Notes under the pieces: generated by a model
Databases searched by the model: none
Told to the model about the DNA's origin: nothing
The model's input: the letters and a program-made list of their open reading frames with translations, nothing else
Program-made: the position numbers and the translations under genes
Shown: positions 10,583 to 20,774 of the stretch, piece by piece
Numbering within the stretch: the stretch's first letter is position 1
Layout: each line of letters begins with the position of its first letter
Assembly: GCA_036426205.1 (NCBI GenBank)
Contig: WSYH01002425.1
Coordinates: 1-64,000, forward strand
Direction: 5' to 3'
Source of the DNA: Ascaphus truei
Taxonomy: Eukaryota; Chordata; Amphibia; Anura; Ascaphidae
Length of the DNA: 64,000 bases

Positions 10583-12308
10583 TGTAGCCCCGAGGTAAAT
10601 TTAAACTCCCTGACCTCCCTCCGCGCTTACCGGGTGGTCGCGGGTGCCGTCGGAGGCAGCGGTGGACCCGCCGGGAGAACGCGAGGGTGGGGGCCAGTGC
10701 AGGGAGCAGCGCGAGGTATCGCGGTGCAGGCCGGTTGCCGGGGACGCGATCGGGCCGTCGCTAGGGCCGCGATCGCGTTGCCACCGGCCCGGCGGCTTGT
10801 ACAGAGGGCGCCGCCATTGCGCGTTAGCTCGCGCATGCGCAGTAGGCGGCAAGCGCGAGATAGGACCCCAGGGCTAGGGAGAGATCGCGCGAGAGTAGGG
10901 AAGAGGATAGTGAGGTTGCGGCGGCCATTAGGCGTTCGCGCATGCGCGGGAGAAGCGCGCACGCGGCCCCAATACTTAGGCAGCCCCCTGGGAACTACAA
11001 TTCCCAGGAGGCATAGGGAGACAGAGGTCAGGTGCTCCCTTGCGGCCAATAGGGCTGGAGGAAGCTCAGCCCGGGAATATACAGTAGATACATTTCCAGG
11101 GCTTTGCACAGGCAGTCTGCACGAGGAGAAGGAAGGAGTAGGAAGGGTGTAAGGAGCGCGTGGCTCCTGCACCAGGTAAGGGTTCTCCTTAGGTCCCCAG
11201 GCAGGCCCCAATTCCCGGTAAGGGCAGGGGGTAACTGAAAAGGGATGGCCCTAGCTAGGGAGGTCACCCTTAGGTGTGGAAGGTGCAGTTTGGCAGTGCC
11301 ACAGCGGATAGGGCTGTGCGCACTGGCAAATAGGCACAGCGTGCGAGCAGTGGATTTGCTGCGGGTTCCAGTGAATGGTGTGTATCGTTCTGTGTGTGTT
11401 GCTGCATGTGCTGGGCGCAGTGTGTGCAGCGTGTGTGGATGTCTGCAGGCTGACAGTGTGAGCTGTGTGTCTGCTGCAGACTGTTAGCTAGTTAATAGCT
11501 AGTTGTTAGTGAGACAGATAGGACTGGGTAGCTAGGGGAGGGGGGGGCAGGTTATTGTTCCACAGGCCCTAGGAGTTTTCCCCAAGCCATCCCAGGTTGC
11601 GGTTCATCAGGGACAGGCCCTAGGTTAGGGTTCCTGTCCTGATAGGGTTAGTTAGGGATAGCGACGGTTGCTGTTCCCGTGATGCGGGTGGTGTTGCCGT
11701 GATTCGGTTGCTGTTCCCGGGAAGCGGTGGGACCCTCGTTGGGGTCCACGGAGAGGAGTACCTGGATAGGATCAGACGGACGTCTGACCCTTTTAGAAGA
11801 AAGTTGCAGGCCCGAGCATCGGAGTGCTCGGAAGGTACCTCTGAAGTATATAAGTGCACCAACTGGGCCCTAGCTTAATTTAGTGACTGCGCAGTCACCC
11901 ACGACCTCCGTAGGAGTACGGGACATTGGGTGTGGGGGATCACAGGACACTGGGTGGGAACACCAGACATTGGGCTGAGGTGATGCGGATAGAGCATAAG
12001 CATGAGTTATATGTGTGTTAAGTAAAGTGTTAGTTATTGGTTTATCGTATATGTGTGTTATTGTATTTCTTACCCAGGGCTATCTTTCATAACGGGGATC
12101 CTGGGTAAGTGGAGGCGCTGCACCAGGTAAATGGTAAGGGTTTCCCCAGGCTCCCAGCTAGCGGAGGCTCAGATCTCCTGGAGCCACAGGTGTTACGCAG
12201 TTACCAGTAGTCCCTTAGAGCAGGTGTGTTGCGGGGAAAGGAACCGGTTAGACCACGAGGGGCCAATGTGAGATTGGGTGGGTCAGGCGGTTCACAAAAA
12301 GAGCTACA
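10583..12308. mobile_element. LTR E2 (1.73 kb), inserted in PLE-0
   Basis: The ends are TGTAG and CTACA, flanked by TAAA on both sides (10579-10582 and 12309-12312), a 4-bp target duplication. The body is GC-rich with many CpGs, and a TATATAAG box is near 11847. The last 250 bp share blocks such as GGGATCCTGGGTAAGTGGAGG and CCAGCTAGCGGAGGCTCAGA with LTR E (45470-54732). No internal coding region is present, so it is probably a solo LTR. The ORFs called inside it are not genes. The family (Gypsy or ERV type) is not resolved. Confidence 0.75.
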
Positions 12309-13068
12309 TAAAATTAAACAAAGACCCTTCTCCCAACTTCTTGGAGGAATTAGAACATCAGGTAATGTAATAATTTATTGAAGACAAGGACATTTTTTTT
12401 TTAAAAGTTGACAGCAATAATTTTATAATGGAAAATAGTTGCTATAATCCTGATTGGATACGCAACATCCCTTATGGAAAACTATGACGATTGAAAAGGA
12501 ACTGTACAGAAGAGTATGTCTTTCGCCAACAGTCTGAAGTCCTGTTAGATAAATTTAGAGATAGAAATTATAGTGCCTCCACAATAGAAAAAGCTCTAGA
12601 GAAAATTGACACTGTACAAAGAAAATATCTGATTATAGATAAAGAGAAGAATGCGAGTATTAATAAAAAATAATTTTAGTATGTCATTCCTACCCCAATA
12701 TAATAGAGAAGTCAGGAAAATTAAAAATATATTAAGTAGCCACTGGTATATTTAAAACAAAAAATGATACGGTCCTGAAAGATCATTTACCTGACAGACC
12801 CCATGTTATTTTTCGAAATGCACCAAACCTCAAGAGCAGACTAGCCCCCACCACTTTTGCTAGAAAAAATTACAATAATACCACATGGTTTGGGAAACCA
12901 AAGGGATTCTATGGCTGCATCATGTGCAAGGCCTGTGCACATAAAGATAAGGCCAAAATAGGGTTCATTTCAAGGAGTACAGGAGAATCTTTTAATATTG
13001 AAGGATATATCAATTGTAAAAGTGAATACGTTATATATGTCCTTGAATGTCCATGCAGATTACAATAC

Positions 13069-13912
13069 TGTCACGCTGTGCTCACCACAAACAGGACGAG
13101 ACCCCGGTACTGAGATGGGAGTAGTAACAAACACCAGCCACAGGCACGGGGGCCATGTCCGGATTGTAGGTTTGTCTTGACAGCAGGGTCAGGGATATAG
13201 ATATCAGAGAAGTCTTTTAACTTGTCGAGTTCAACGTAGGAGATATCCGGAGCGTAGAAGGTACTTTTGCCAAAGTCAGGGTTGGAGAGTGGAGAGTGGT
13301 CGAGGTGCAATGCCGAGTTCAGGATTAGAGAGGAGCGAGGAGTCAGAGGTAGCCAAGATCAGGAGCCAGAGATAGGAGTAGCCAAAGCAAGCCGGTTCGG
13401 TACACAGAAGATCAAAAACTGGAACAAAGCAACATGACAGGAACAAGGCAGGAAAAGCAAGGGTAAACACAGAGTAACAAGAATCTATACTCAGCAAATG
13501 TGCCTATAACATTGGTGAGCATATATAGGTTGGATCAGCCAGCCCCCATTGGGGGTGGAGTGGGGGCGCGGCCTCCGCGGTAGCTGTGATAGGTCCAGGG
13601 CTCAACAAGCAGGTGTAGCTGTTTGTGCAGCTAAAGAATGCATCTATGAGCAGGTGCAGCTGTTAGTGCAGCTAATGAATCTTGACACGGAGCTTGGGGG
13701 CATGGTGCATGTGTCACATGTGAGCTCTGCGCGCAGTCAGTGTACGTCATGATCCGGGAGCGGAGCCAGAGTCCACGGCATAGGATGACGCCATTTTGGC
13801 GCGCGTGCATGCTGCGCGCGTCTGGTAAGGAATGTGGTCCATAGGCAAACTGCGCGTGCGCGGTGGTGCTTGAGAGAATGTGCGGAATGGCTGTACTCCG
13901 GTAATCCTTACA
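13069..13912 (-). mobile_element. Solo Gypsy-type LTR (844 bp) with 5-bp duplication
   Basis: On the minus strand it starts TGTAAGGATTACCGG and ends GAGCACAGCGTGACA. It is flanked by AATAC at 13064-13068 and 13913-13917. It sits inside the GIY-YIG part of PLE-0, and removing it with one AATAC restores that frame. A TATATA box lies near 13520 in the minus orientation. The LTRs at 1-343 and 27559-28349 are relatives. Confidence 0.9.
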
Positions 13913-14107
13913 AATACATTGGACGCACTACAAGACCCCTAAGAGTTAGAATCCTTGAGCATTTAGGGAACATAAGAAAATGGGTAATTACTCATAATGT
14001 TTCCAAACATTTTAAGCTGTTTCATAACTCAAAAATTTCTGTTTTATAGGGATTGAACACATACCGTTTCATTGAAGGGGGGGGATAATAGATTAAATAG
14101 GCTGCAC

Positions 14108-14278
14108 CCAATTAAATCCGAACCATTATCATTAAACAGATCAACCGCGGGTGACACCCGGCATGAATGCGGCATGAATACGGCATGAATGTGGCATGAA
14201 CGCGGTGAAGCGCGTGGCATTCTGAAAAAGCCACCGCAAAATAACCGAGAAGTGTTAAAATAAAAGCTGTCGCGGCTG
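14108..14278. mobile_element. Fragment of a TA-targeting MITE (type C)
   Basis: The right end, AATAAAAGCTGTCGCGGCTG followed by TA, resembles the family A end. The left part (AATCCGAACCATTATCATT..AACAGATCA) matches the reversed interior of family A. A short GGCATGAAT-type unit is repeated four times near 14161-14200. It joins the end of PLE-0. Confidence 0.5.
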
Positions 14279-14300
14279 TATATATATATATATATATATA

Positions 14301-14698
14301 CTGCACCGACACACTTTATTCGAGCAAATACCCGGTATGTACCTGGCAGATACCTGGAATGCGCCACTCCTCACCTCTGACAAGCCCCGTTGCATTTGCC
14401 TTCCCAGCCTGGGTTCATGCCTGGCTGATGGGCGGCTGATCTGTTAAATGATAATGATTAGGATTTAATAGGCTGCAATGCTTCGCGTGTCTACCAGATG
14501 GCATAAATTCATGAATTGTAATGCAGTATATATATATATATACTGTGCAGTATTGCAGCCAGCGGGAATAAAATGCTTCAATCCCTGCTTGGAAAATAAC
14601 TCAATGCACTCGGGCAGAAAACAGTCACAACCTCAATACACCCGGGTATACCCGAATTCGTGGGACTAGCCAAGCTCGAATAAAGTGTGTCGCCAGTG
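14301..14698 (+). mobile_element. Family A MITE, copy 1 (398 bp)
   Basis: The ends are CTGCACCGACACACTTTATT and, reversed, CACTGGCGACACACTTTATT, both followed inward by CGAGC. The element sits in a (TA)n tract, so the TA duplication is within the repeat. It contains an internal CAGTATATATATATACTG palindrome. Copies 2 and 3 are at 34344-34740 and 52221-52602. No coding capacity. TA targets fit Tc1/mariner-like transposases, but the superfamily is not assigned. Confidence 0.8.
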
Positions 14699-14831
14699 TA
14701 TATATATATATATATATATATATAGTATATATATATTATATATATATATAATAATATATATAAATATTATATATATATTTATATATATAAATATGTTTAA
14801 AAATATATATATATATACAAACATATATATG
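14699..14831. repeat. (TA)n microsatellite
   Basis: Interrupted TA repeat with AATAT variants. It is contiguous across MITE copy 1 with the TA run at 14279-14300, so the MITE landed in an existing TA array. Confidence 0.9.
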
Positions 14832-15789
14832 TCGTTCCTTTAGCATCTCCATGGTTTTCTCACATAGTACCGACCACAAGGACATTGTATAATGTAGACC
14901 ACATATCTCGACTTACAATTCATATAGTCTGTGATTTTAATTTGAATGCCATTATGTGGATGTGAAAAAGTTTTACCAAGGATCAAGTATTGGCAATTGA
15001 TGCAACCATCGCATTTGTGTACTCCAGCTGGTCTTTGGAGCCAAGTTGTTTTAGCTACATATTTGGTAGGGGGCTCCACTTGGGTCTGTAAATCCCCTAG
15101 ATTACGGCTTCTTCTATAACAAAATCGTGGTGGTTTTTTAAGTACTTGCCAATTTTTTTATTATGTGATAGAATGTGATAATGTCGTAGATGCTTTGTTT
15201 GATCCAACCTGAGGGTGTGATGAATGTACTCTTGATGTTAAACCAGTCATCGTACTCATTCTTTACAGTTGATTCTAGGAGTCTGCCTCTGTCCAAACGT
15301 CTTGCTTTTTCCAATGCAGTCGCAATGTCTGTGCTGTTGTATCCCCTTTCTTCAAACCGCTTCGCTATTTTAGCCAATGCATGCTCCAATTCATGTGGTT
15401 CGCTAGTAATTCTTTTGATTCTCAGGAATTGAGAATACGGTAAGCCTCTCATCAGTGGAGGGTGATGATGGCTGGTTGCCAGTAATAAAGTATTCTTGTC
15501 TGTTGGTTTATTGAAGAACCTTGTAACTAGGGAACCGTTGCTTTTATAAACAACTGTATCAAGAAAGTTAACTTCCGTCTTACTAAAACTAGCCGTGAAG
15601 CATATGGTAGATGGGATGCTATTGAGGTCGTTAATTAACTTAAGTAGTTCTGAAAGTACAACCGCGCTCTTGCTTCCTAACAGGATCTCGTAGTGGATCA
15701 ACTCTTCCCTCTTGCAGCTGATGTGATGTGAAGGCACCCCTCCTCCACAGGTCCCGTCGCAGGATGGCTCCAAACGCGGGCAACAGCAG

Positions 15790-16344
15790 GGAATAAAACA
15801 CAAAAGCGCACCGAGGGTCAAGATTTAATTAAAACATGTTAGTAGTAGTAACAATAAACTTACATATAAGGGTAAGTACATCCAGTATTAAGGTGCAGAG
15901 GAAACAGTCCTGGTGGTGTCCTGGGCATAAAGAGATGGTGCAGAGGCTTACAGGGTAGACCACGTGCTGGGGCTGCCTGGCTCAGCACCATATAGTTCTT
16001 ACTTCCGGGTTGCAGCTTCTCGAGGACCCGTGAATGTAGCCCGCCTCAAATGCCGTTTCCCAGAGAAACTCACTCCGGCGTGCCGAAGGGTCTCTGGTTG
16101 TTGATGGGACAGCTGGGGGTAGGTACACCTGTGGGCTGACTTCTAGCTGCCCCGTAGGCTTTCGCAACGCGTTTCACACAGTGTTGTGCTTCATCAGGCG
16201 ATATTTTGGACACCTACGTGGGGGCCTTTTAAACAGTAATACTGGTTCCCAATAGGGTAGAGAATTAGCCAATAGGAGTACATGCATAATAAATGCATGC
16301 ACTAACGAGCTTAAAAGGTATTGTGATGCAAACGGTATGCATTG
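15790..16344 (-). repeat. PLE-2 terminal repeat, left arm
   Basis: It matches 20216-20774 in inverted orientation over its full length with scattered differences. It carries CCAAT-like sequence and a hammerhead-like motif. In PLEs these repeats can be direct or inverted; here they are inverted. Confidence 0.85.
16160..16203 (-). ncRNA. Hammerhead ribozyme-like motif (PLE-2 left)
   Basis: On the minus strand: stem I strand TCGC, core CTGATGA, a stem II hairpin with GCACA and TGTGT, core GAAA, then the self-complementary CGCG, a GTT cleavage-type triplet and GCGA closing stem I. One extra A follows CTGATGA. Hammerheads in PLE terminal repeats have been reported by Cervera and De la Peña. Activity of this copy is not known. 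Confidence 0.65.
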
Positions 16345-16779
16345 AACTTATAATAATAAAACAAATAAATTTCACCAATATATTAATAATTAAATAAAAG
16401 ACACTGCAAAAACCACCCATGTAGGTAATAACCCCTAATTGATCATGTAAAGGTATTACAGATCACATTTGAATCACAAAGATACATGCAATAAATAATA
16501 AAAACACATTGTAAATGGGGGATAGAAGGAAGGGAAAGAGGTGAAGGGTTTTAATAGATAGAGTGAGACAGATAAATGAGAGGAGGAAGAAATATAATAT
16601 AACAAGAAAAAGAGAAGGGTGGGCGGGAAAGGGAGATGAAGGATATTATACAGGTGGAAAAACAAGGGTGCATAAGAGGTCGACAGAATCAAGAAGGCAA
16701 AAGATTGACACCCACCTGGGACTGGAGGTGAGGGCTCGTTCGCGTATCCCAGGGGTGTTATAGAACTAAAAATGGATCT

Positions 16780-19080
16780 CAATAATTTTAATAATGGATA
16801 AAAAATCTCATTAGTCGTTAATGCAACAACTAATATCTGTTTATCTCAAAAAGGTGTCAGTTCGATATAATCATTGAGACCCCTGTATTTGGATGTAGGG
16901 TAAAGATCCAAAATTGCTCACGTTTGGCAAGTTGTAGATCTCTATCTCTGCCCTGCACATTGCTTTTTATTATCCTCAATACCCAATATTTGTACACCCA
17001 CTGTACTACAATTGTTGTACTTCTTTAAAGTGAGTCAAAAGATGAGTTAGAGGTTTGGAGGTCCCTTCTAGTTTAGGGATATTAGTTATGTTCTTAAATG
17101 CTCATAATGCGTAGTTTCAAATTTCGCTTTGTCCTGCCCACGTACTGCAGTCCGCAGCTACACTGCAGAATGTACACCACATACTTTGACAGACAATCAT
17201 AAAACTCACATTTTGAAAAATAGTCCCTGTAACGTGGGATTTAAAGGTCTTACAGGTTAGCATTTTGGGGCAAATCTTGCACCTAGCGCATTTATGATTT
17301 CCCACGACTCCCAGTTGGTCCCTTAGATCTTTCTTGGGTTTTTGTCTGTTCCCTTAATAGACTAGGGGCAAGGATGGTTTTAAAGTTTGTGCTTTTTTAA
17401 AAACAACGGGTGTTGCGGGCAAGGAATTTATTTAATGGATCCATATGAAATGTGCCAATGTTTGGGTCAAATATATTTTTTATGGAGTTATGGAAGAATT
17501 AAATTGTGTCACAAAATATGGTGTCTCTTGTTTGTCTTTTTTATGGTTGACAGGGGGGGAAGCGAGTGGTGAATGTTATCGACTTCTAAGTCAGTGTTTT
17601 TACATCCTATGGTTTTGGCATGAATTGTTTACTCTTTTTCTTTTTTATAGTAGTATGAATCCTATTTTTATTCAGTGCTTTAAGGTAGGATTCGGAAATA
17701 TTCCTCCTTGAAGCCATTGTGTCTAAAGCGTTTAATCATAGTTGTGACTGTTCCATATAGCTATCAACAGTTGCACAATTCCTCCTGCATGCGGAGAAAT
17801 TGGCTAACGGAAATTTGTCAATGCCTTCTTTTGATGTCCGCTTTGGGATGCAAATAGGAATTTCATTCGTGTCTTTAAAAGAAAGTTTGGTGTAAGAAGA
17901 AGTCTCCCTTAATGGAGATTGATAGGCCAGGAAGGTTATTGTCCTTTGGACATTGCTAGTTAAGGTGAGATTAAAGTTGTTGTGTATTTATTCTATCACA
18001 AAGTTTTTAAATGACGTCCTCATCGCCATCCCAGACATCTATTAATAGTCATCAATGTATCTCCTCCAGAGTTTTACACTGAGGAGGAGAACAGTGATAC
18101 CCCATATGCATCGGACTCCCACCGTCCATGTAAGATGGCGGAGGGTAGTTCCGTTACACGGGTCGCCCCATGACGCAGTACCCACATGTATGTTACATAC
18201 TCATTCTTGGGGGGTTCGGTTAAAAAGAAAATAATTGTGTTGCAAATGAACTCTATGTGAATCGTGAATCAGATGTGACGTTAGTAATAGATGTTTTGAT
18301 GTGATCGCTGTGAAGTTGCTAGATAGAAATCTAATAGTCTTCCTAATCCACCTTTGTGAGGTTTGAGTGTAAAGTGCCTGTACACTAAAAAGTGGCTAGT
18401 AAATAGGGTGTCACCCAAGGAAAACGTGAAGTAGAGTAAGAAACCGAGGTAGTGTCTAATAACGTTTAAGGTAATGTTGGGCACAAGAGGTGTAAAAAGT
18501 GTCTACATATTGGGAAAGGTTTCTGCTGTGAAGATGTTAATCCTCTATATATAGTCGCCCGAGTAGGCTCAGTAGGTGATTTGTAAGGCGTCTGTTGGTA
18601 GTTCTCTCCGTTTCTCGCAATACGACGCCGGAATAGGCAGTAATACTCGTGTGAGAGAGCATGGCAAAACTGGTTACTAGTTCGCTTACTTAGCACACTC
18701 ATCTGTCGTGCACTACACAAGTATGTAAGTTTTAATATCTTCCTACTAATTGTTGTTTTGGGGATCTTTTGGATAGTTTCCTAGGAATTACTACAGATAA
18801 CAGCACGTATTGCCTCCCTACAGTAAAATCAGTCCTGTTATTGAGGACAATTTCCGCCCCGCATTTCTTCGTGCCTCACCTATAATTGACATTCTTGATT
18901 GTTTTTTAATTCTTGTAATACTAGTTTTTCTTGGGGTGTACGTTAGGTTAATTAGTGTATTCATTTTCCCATGTGCAATTTGGCACAGTTCTCTAAAATC
19001 TTCTCATACACTATTTATTGAAGATTCTCCTTTCGATATAATGAACCACGTGGTGTAGGGGGTGATAGATAAAGACTGAT
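16780..19080 (-). pseudogene. PLE-2 reverse transcriptase/GIY-YIG remnant
   Basis: Degenerate but ordered on the minus strand. An FYCREAIR-like RT entry lies near 18830-18870. A WRRYIDD catalytic palm motif is near 18060, followed by stops. A Cys-rich linker (HKCARCKICPKM) is at 17250-17300, then a damaged GIY-YIG region at 17117-17220, and a C-terminal RDRDLQLAKREQFWIFTL block near 16900. Frameshifts and stops run throughout. The coding length is near that expected for a PLE. Confidence 0.7.
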
Positions 19081-19278
19081 GGCGTGGGTTATATGGTAGT
19101 CGATGGTTACATGGACATTTAGCATGATGCATCCATAATCCCTCATCTGCTAAGTTGGTTGAGTCAACACACGCAGCTTGTATCTTCTAGGTAACGGCCC
19201 TCATATATTGAACATCATTCGAAGGGCTGGCTGCTTGTCAACACTGTATGGAGCATTCGAAAATGTCTACCCAGGGTA

Positions 19279-19923
19279 NNNNNNNNNNNNNNNNNNNNNN
19301 NNNNNNNNNNNNNNNNNNNNNNNNNNNNNNNNNNNNNNNNNNNNNNNNNNNNNNNNNNNNNNNNNNNNNNNNNNNNNNNNNNNNNNNNNNNNNNNNNNNN
19401 NNNNNNNNNNNNNNNNNNNNNNNNNNNNNNNNNNNNNNNNNNNNNNNNNNNNNNNNNNNNNNNNNNNNNNNNNNNNNNNNNNNNNNNNNNNNNNNNNNNN
19501 NNNNNNNNNNNNNNNNNNNNNNNNNNNNNNNNNNNNNNNNNNNNNNNNNNNNNNNNNNNNNNNNNNNNNNNNNNNNNNNNNNNNNNNNNNNNNNNNNNNN
19601 NNNNNNNNNNNNNNNNNNNNNNNNNNNNNNNNNNNNNNNNNNNNNNNNNNNNNNNNNNNNNNNNNNNNNNNNNNNNNNNNNNNNNNNNNNNNNNNNNNNN
19701 NNNNNNNNNNNNNNNNNNNNNNNNNNNNNNNNNNNNNNNNNNNNNNNNNNNNNNNNNNNNNNNNNNNNNNNNNNNNNNNNNNNNNNNNNNNNNNNNNNNN
19801 NNNNNNNNNNNNNNNNNNNNNNNNNNNNNNNNNNNNNNNNNNNNNNNNNNNNNNNNNNNNNNNNNNNNNNNNNNNNNNNNNNNNNNNNNNNNNNNNNNNN
19901 NNNNNNNNNNNNNNNNNNNNNNN
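19279..19923. other. Assembly gap (645 N)
   Basis: All bases are N. The right flank is very GC-rich with long G runs, a common cause of sequencing gaps. ORFs drawn across the gap have no meaning. Confidence 1.
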
Positions 19924-20215
19924 GGTAAGAGTAGCGGGCGGGCGCGCCTCGCAGGGACGGGCGCACTACGATCGAGGGAAACCCGGCACCGCGGTAGCCC
20001 GGCCGGGGGGGGGGCAGGGGCGAGCGCCCATGAAGACAAGGGGGGGGGAGGTAAGGGAGGGGCAGGGAGCGTGGGGGGAAGGCAAAGGGGGGGGGAGCCG
20101 GGAAGCAGCCCTTGACATGATCCAAGGTGAGGATTACCTACAGGTGGGGCTTTTTGCAGGTGTCTTTATTAATATTAAAGATGGATGGGAAATTATTTGT
20201 TTTATAAAAAGTGGT

Positions 20216-20774
20216 CCAATGCATACCGTTTGCATCACAATACCTTTTAAGCCGTCGTAGTGCTTGCATTTATTATGCATGTACCCTATTGGCTAATTCT
20301 CTACCCTATTGGGAACCAGTATTACTGTTAAAAGGCCCCCACGTAGGTGTCCAAAATATCGCCTGATGAAGCACAACACTGTGTGAAACGCGTTGCGAAA
20401 GCCTACGGTGGCAGCTAGAAGTCAGCCCACAGTGTACCTACCCCCAGCTGTCCCATCAACAACCAGAGACCCTTCGGCACGCCGGAGTGAGTTTCTCTGG
20501 GAAAACCGGCTTTGAGGCGGGCTACATTCACGGGTCCTGCGAGAAGCTGCAACCCGGAAGTAAGAACTATATGGTGCTGAGCCAGGCAGCCCCAGCACGT
20601 GGTCTACCCTGTAAGCCTCTGCACCATCTCTTTATGCCCAGGACACCACCAGGACTGTTTCCTCTGCACCTTAATACTGGATGTACTTACCCTTATATGT
20701 AAGTTTTTATTGTTACTACTACTAACATGTTTTAATTAAATCTTGACCCTCGGTGCGCTTTTGTGTTTTATTCC
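20216..20774 (+). repeat. PLE-2 terminal repeat, right arm
   Basis: Inverted partner of 15790-16344. Its outer end coincides exactly with the insertion boundary at the 17-bp duplication. Confidence 0.85.
20359..20398 (+). ncRNA. Hammerhead ribozyme-like motif (PLE-2 right)
   Basis: Same motif as in the left arm, now on the + strand: TCGC, CTGATGA, a stem II hairpin, GAAA, CGCG, TT, GCGA. The core bases are intact in both copies although they point in opposite directions. Confidence 0.65.

Larger units (their letters stand above)
10415..14105 (+). pseudogene. PLE-0: Penelope-like retroelement, broken by two LTRs
   Basis: The frame starts with an N-L-x-x-x-E-x-x-A-L-K-x-L pattern and TIKTADK near 10470, the entry of the PLE reverse transcriptase. 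It runs to GQLNLEIYE. LTR E2 then interrupts it, and the frame resumes with a KLNKDPS-like stretch near 12310. A jump at about 12370-12430 goes directly to the post-RT connector (NPDWIRNIP), so the catalytic palm is deleted. A linker follows and then a GIY-YIG domain, split by the LTR at 13069-13912: its first half ends in CPCRLQY and its second begins IGRTTRPLRVRILEH. The C-terminal RGGDN-like block ends near 14105. PLEs combine an RT with this endonuclease. The copy is dead. Confidence 0.85.
15653..20774 (-). mobile_element. PLE-2: 5.1-kb Penelope-like insertion with inverted terminal repeats
   Basis: It is flanked by TAACTTAAGTAGTTCTG at 15636-15652 and 20775-20791, a 17-bp target duplication inside the PLE-1 reading frame. 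It has about 555-bp inverted repeats at 15790-16344 and 20216-20774, each with a hammerhead-like motif. The decayed PLE protein between them reads on the minus strand. The assembly gap at 19279-19923 is inside it. The GC-rich stretch at 19924-20120 does not look like PLE and may be another insertion. Confidence 0.85.

Noticed and set aside
10550..11211. Overlapping ORFs of up to 200 codons on both strands
   Set aside because: They lie in the GC-rich LTR E2, show no domain pattern and are open on both strands because stops are rare in GC-rich DNA.
19178..20260. Long ORFs on both strands
   Set aside because: Most of their length is the N gap.
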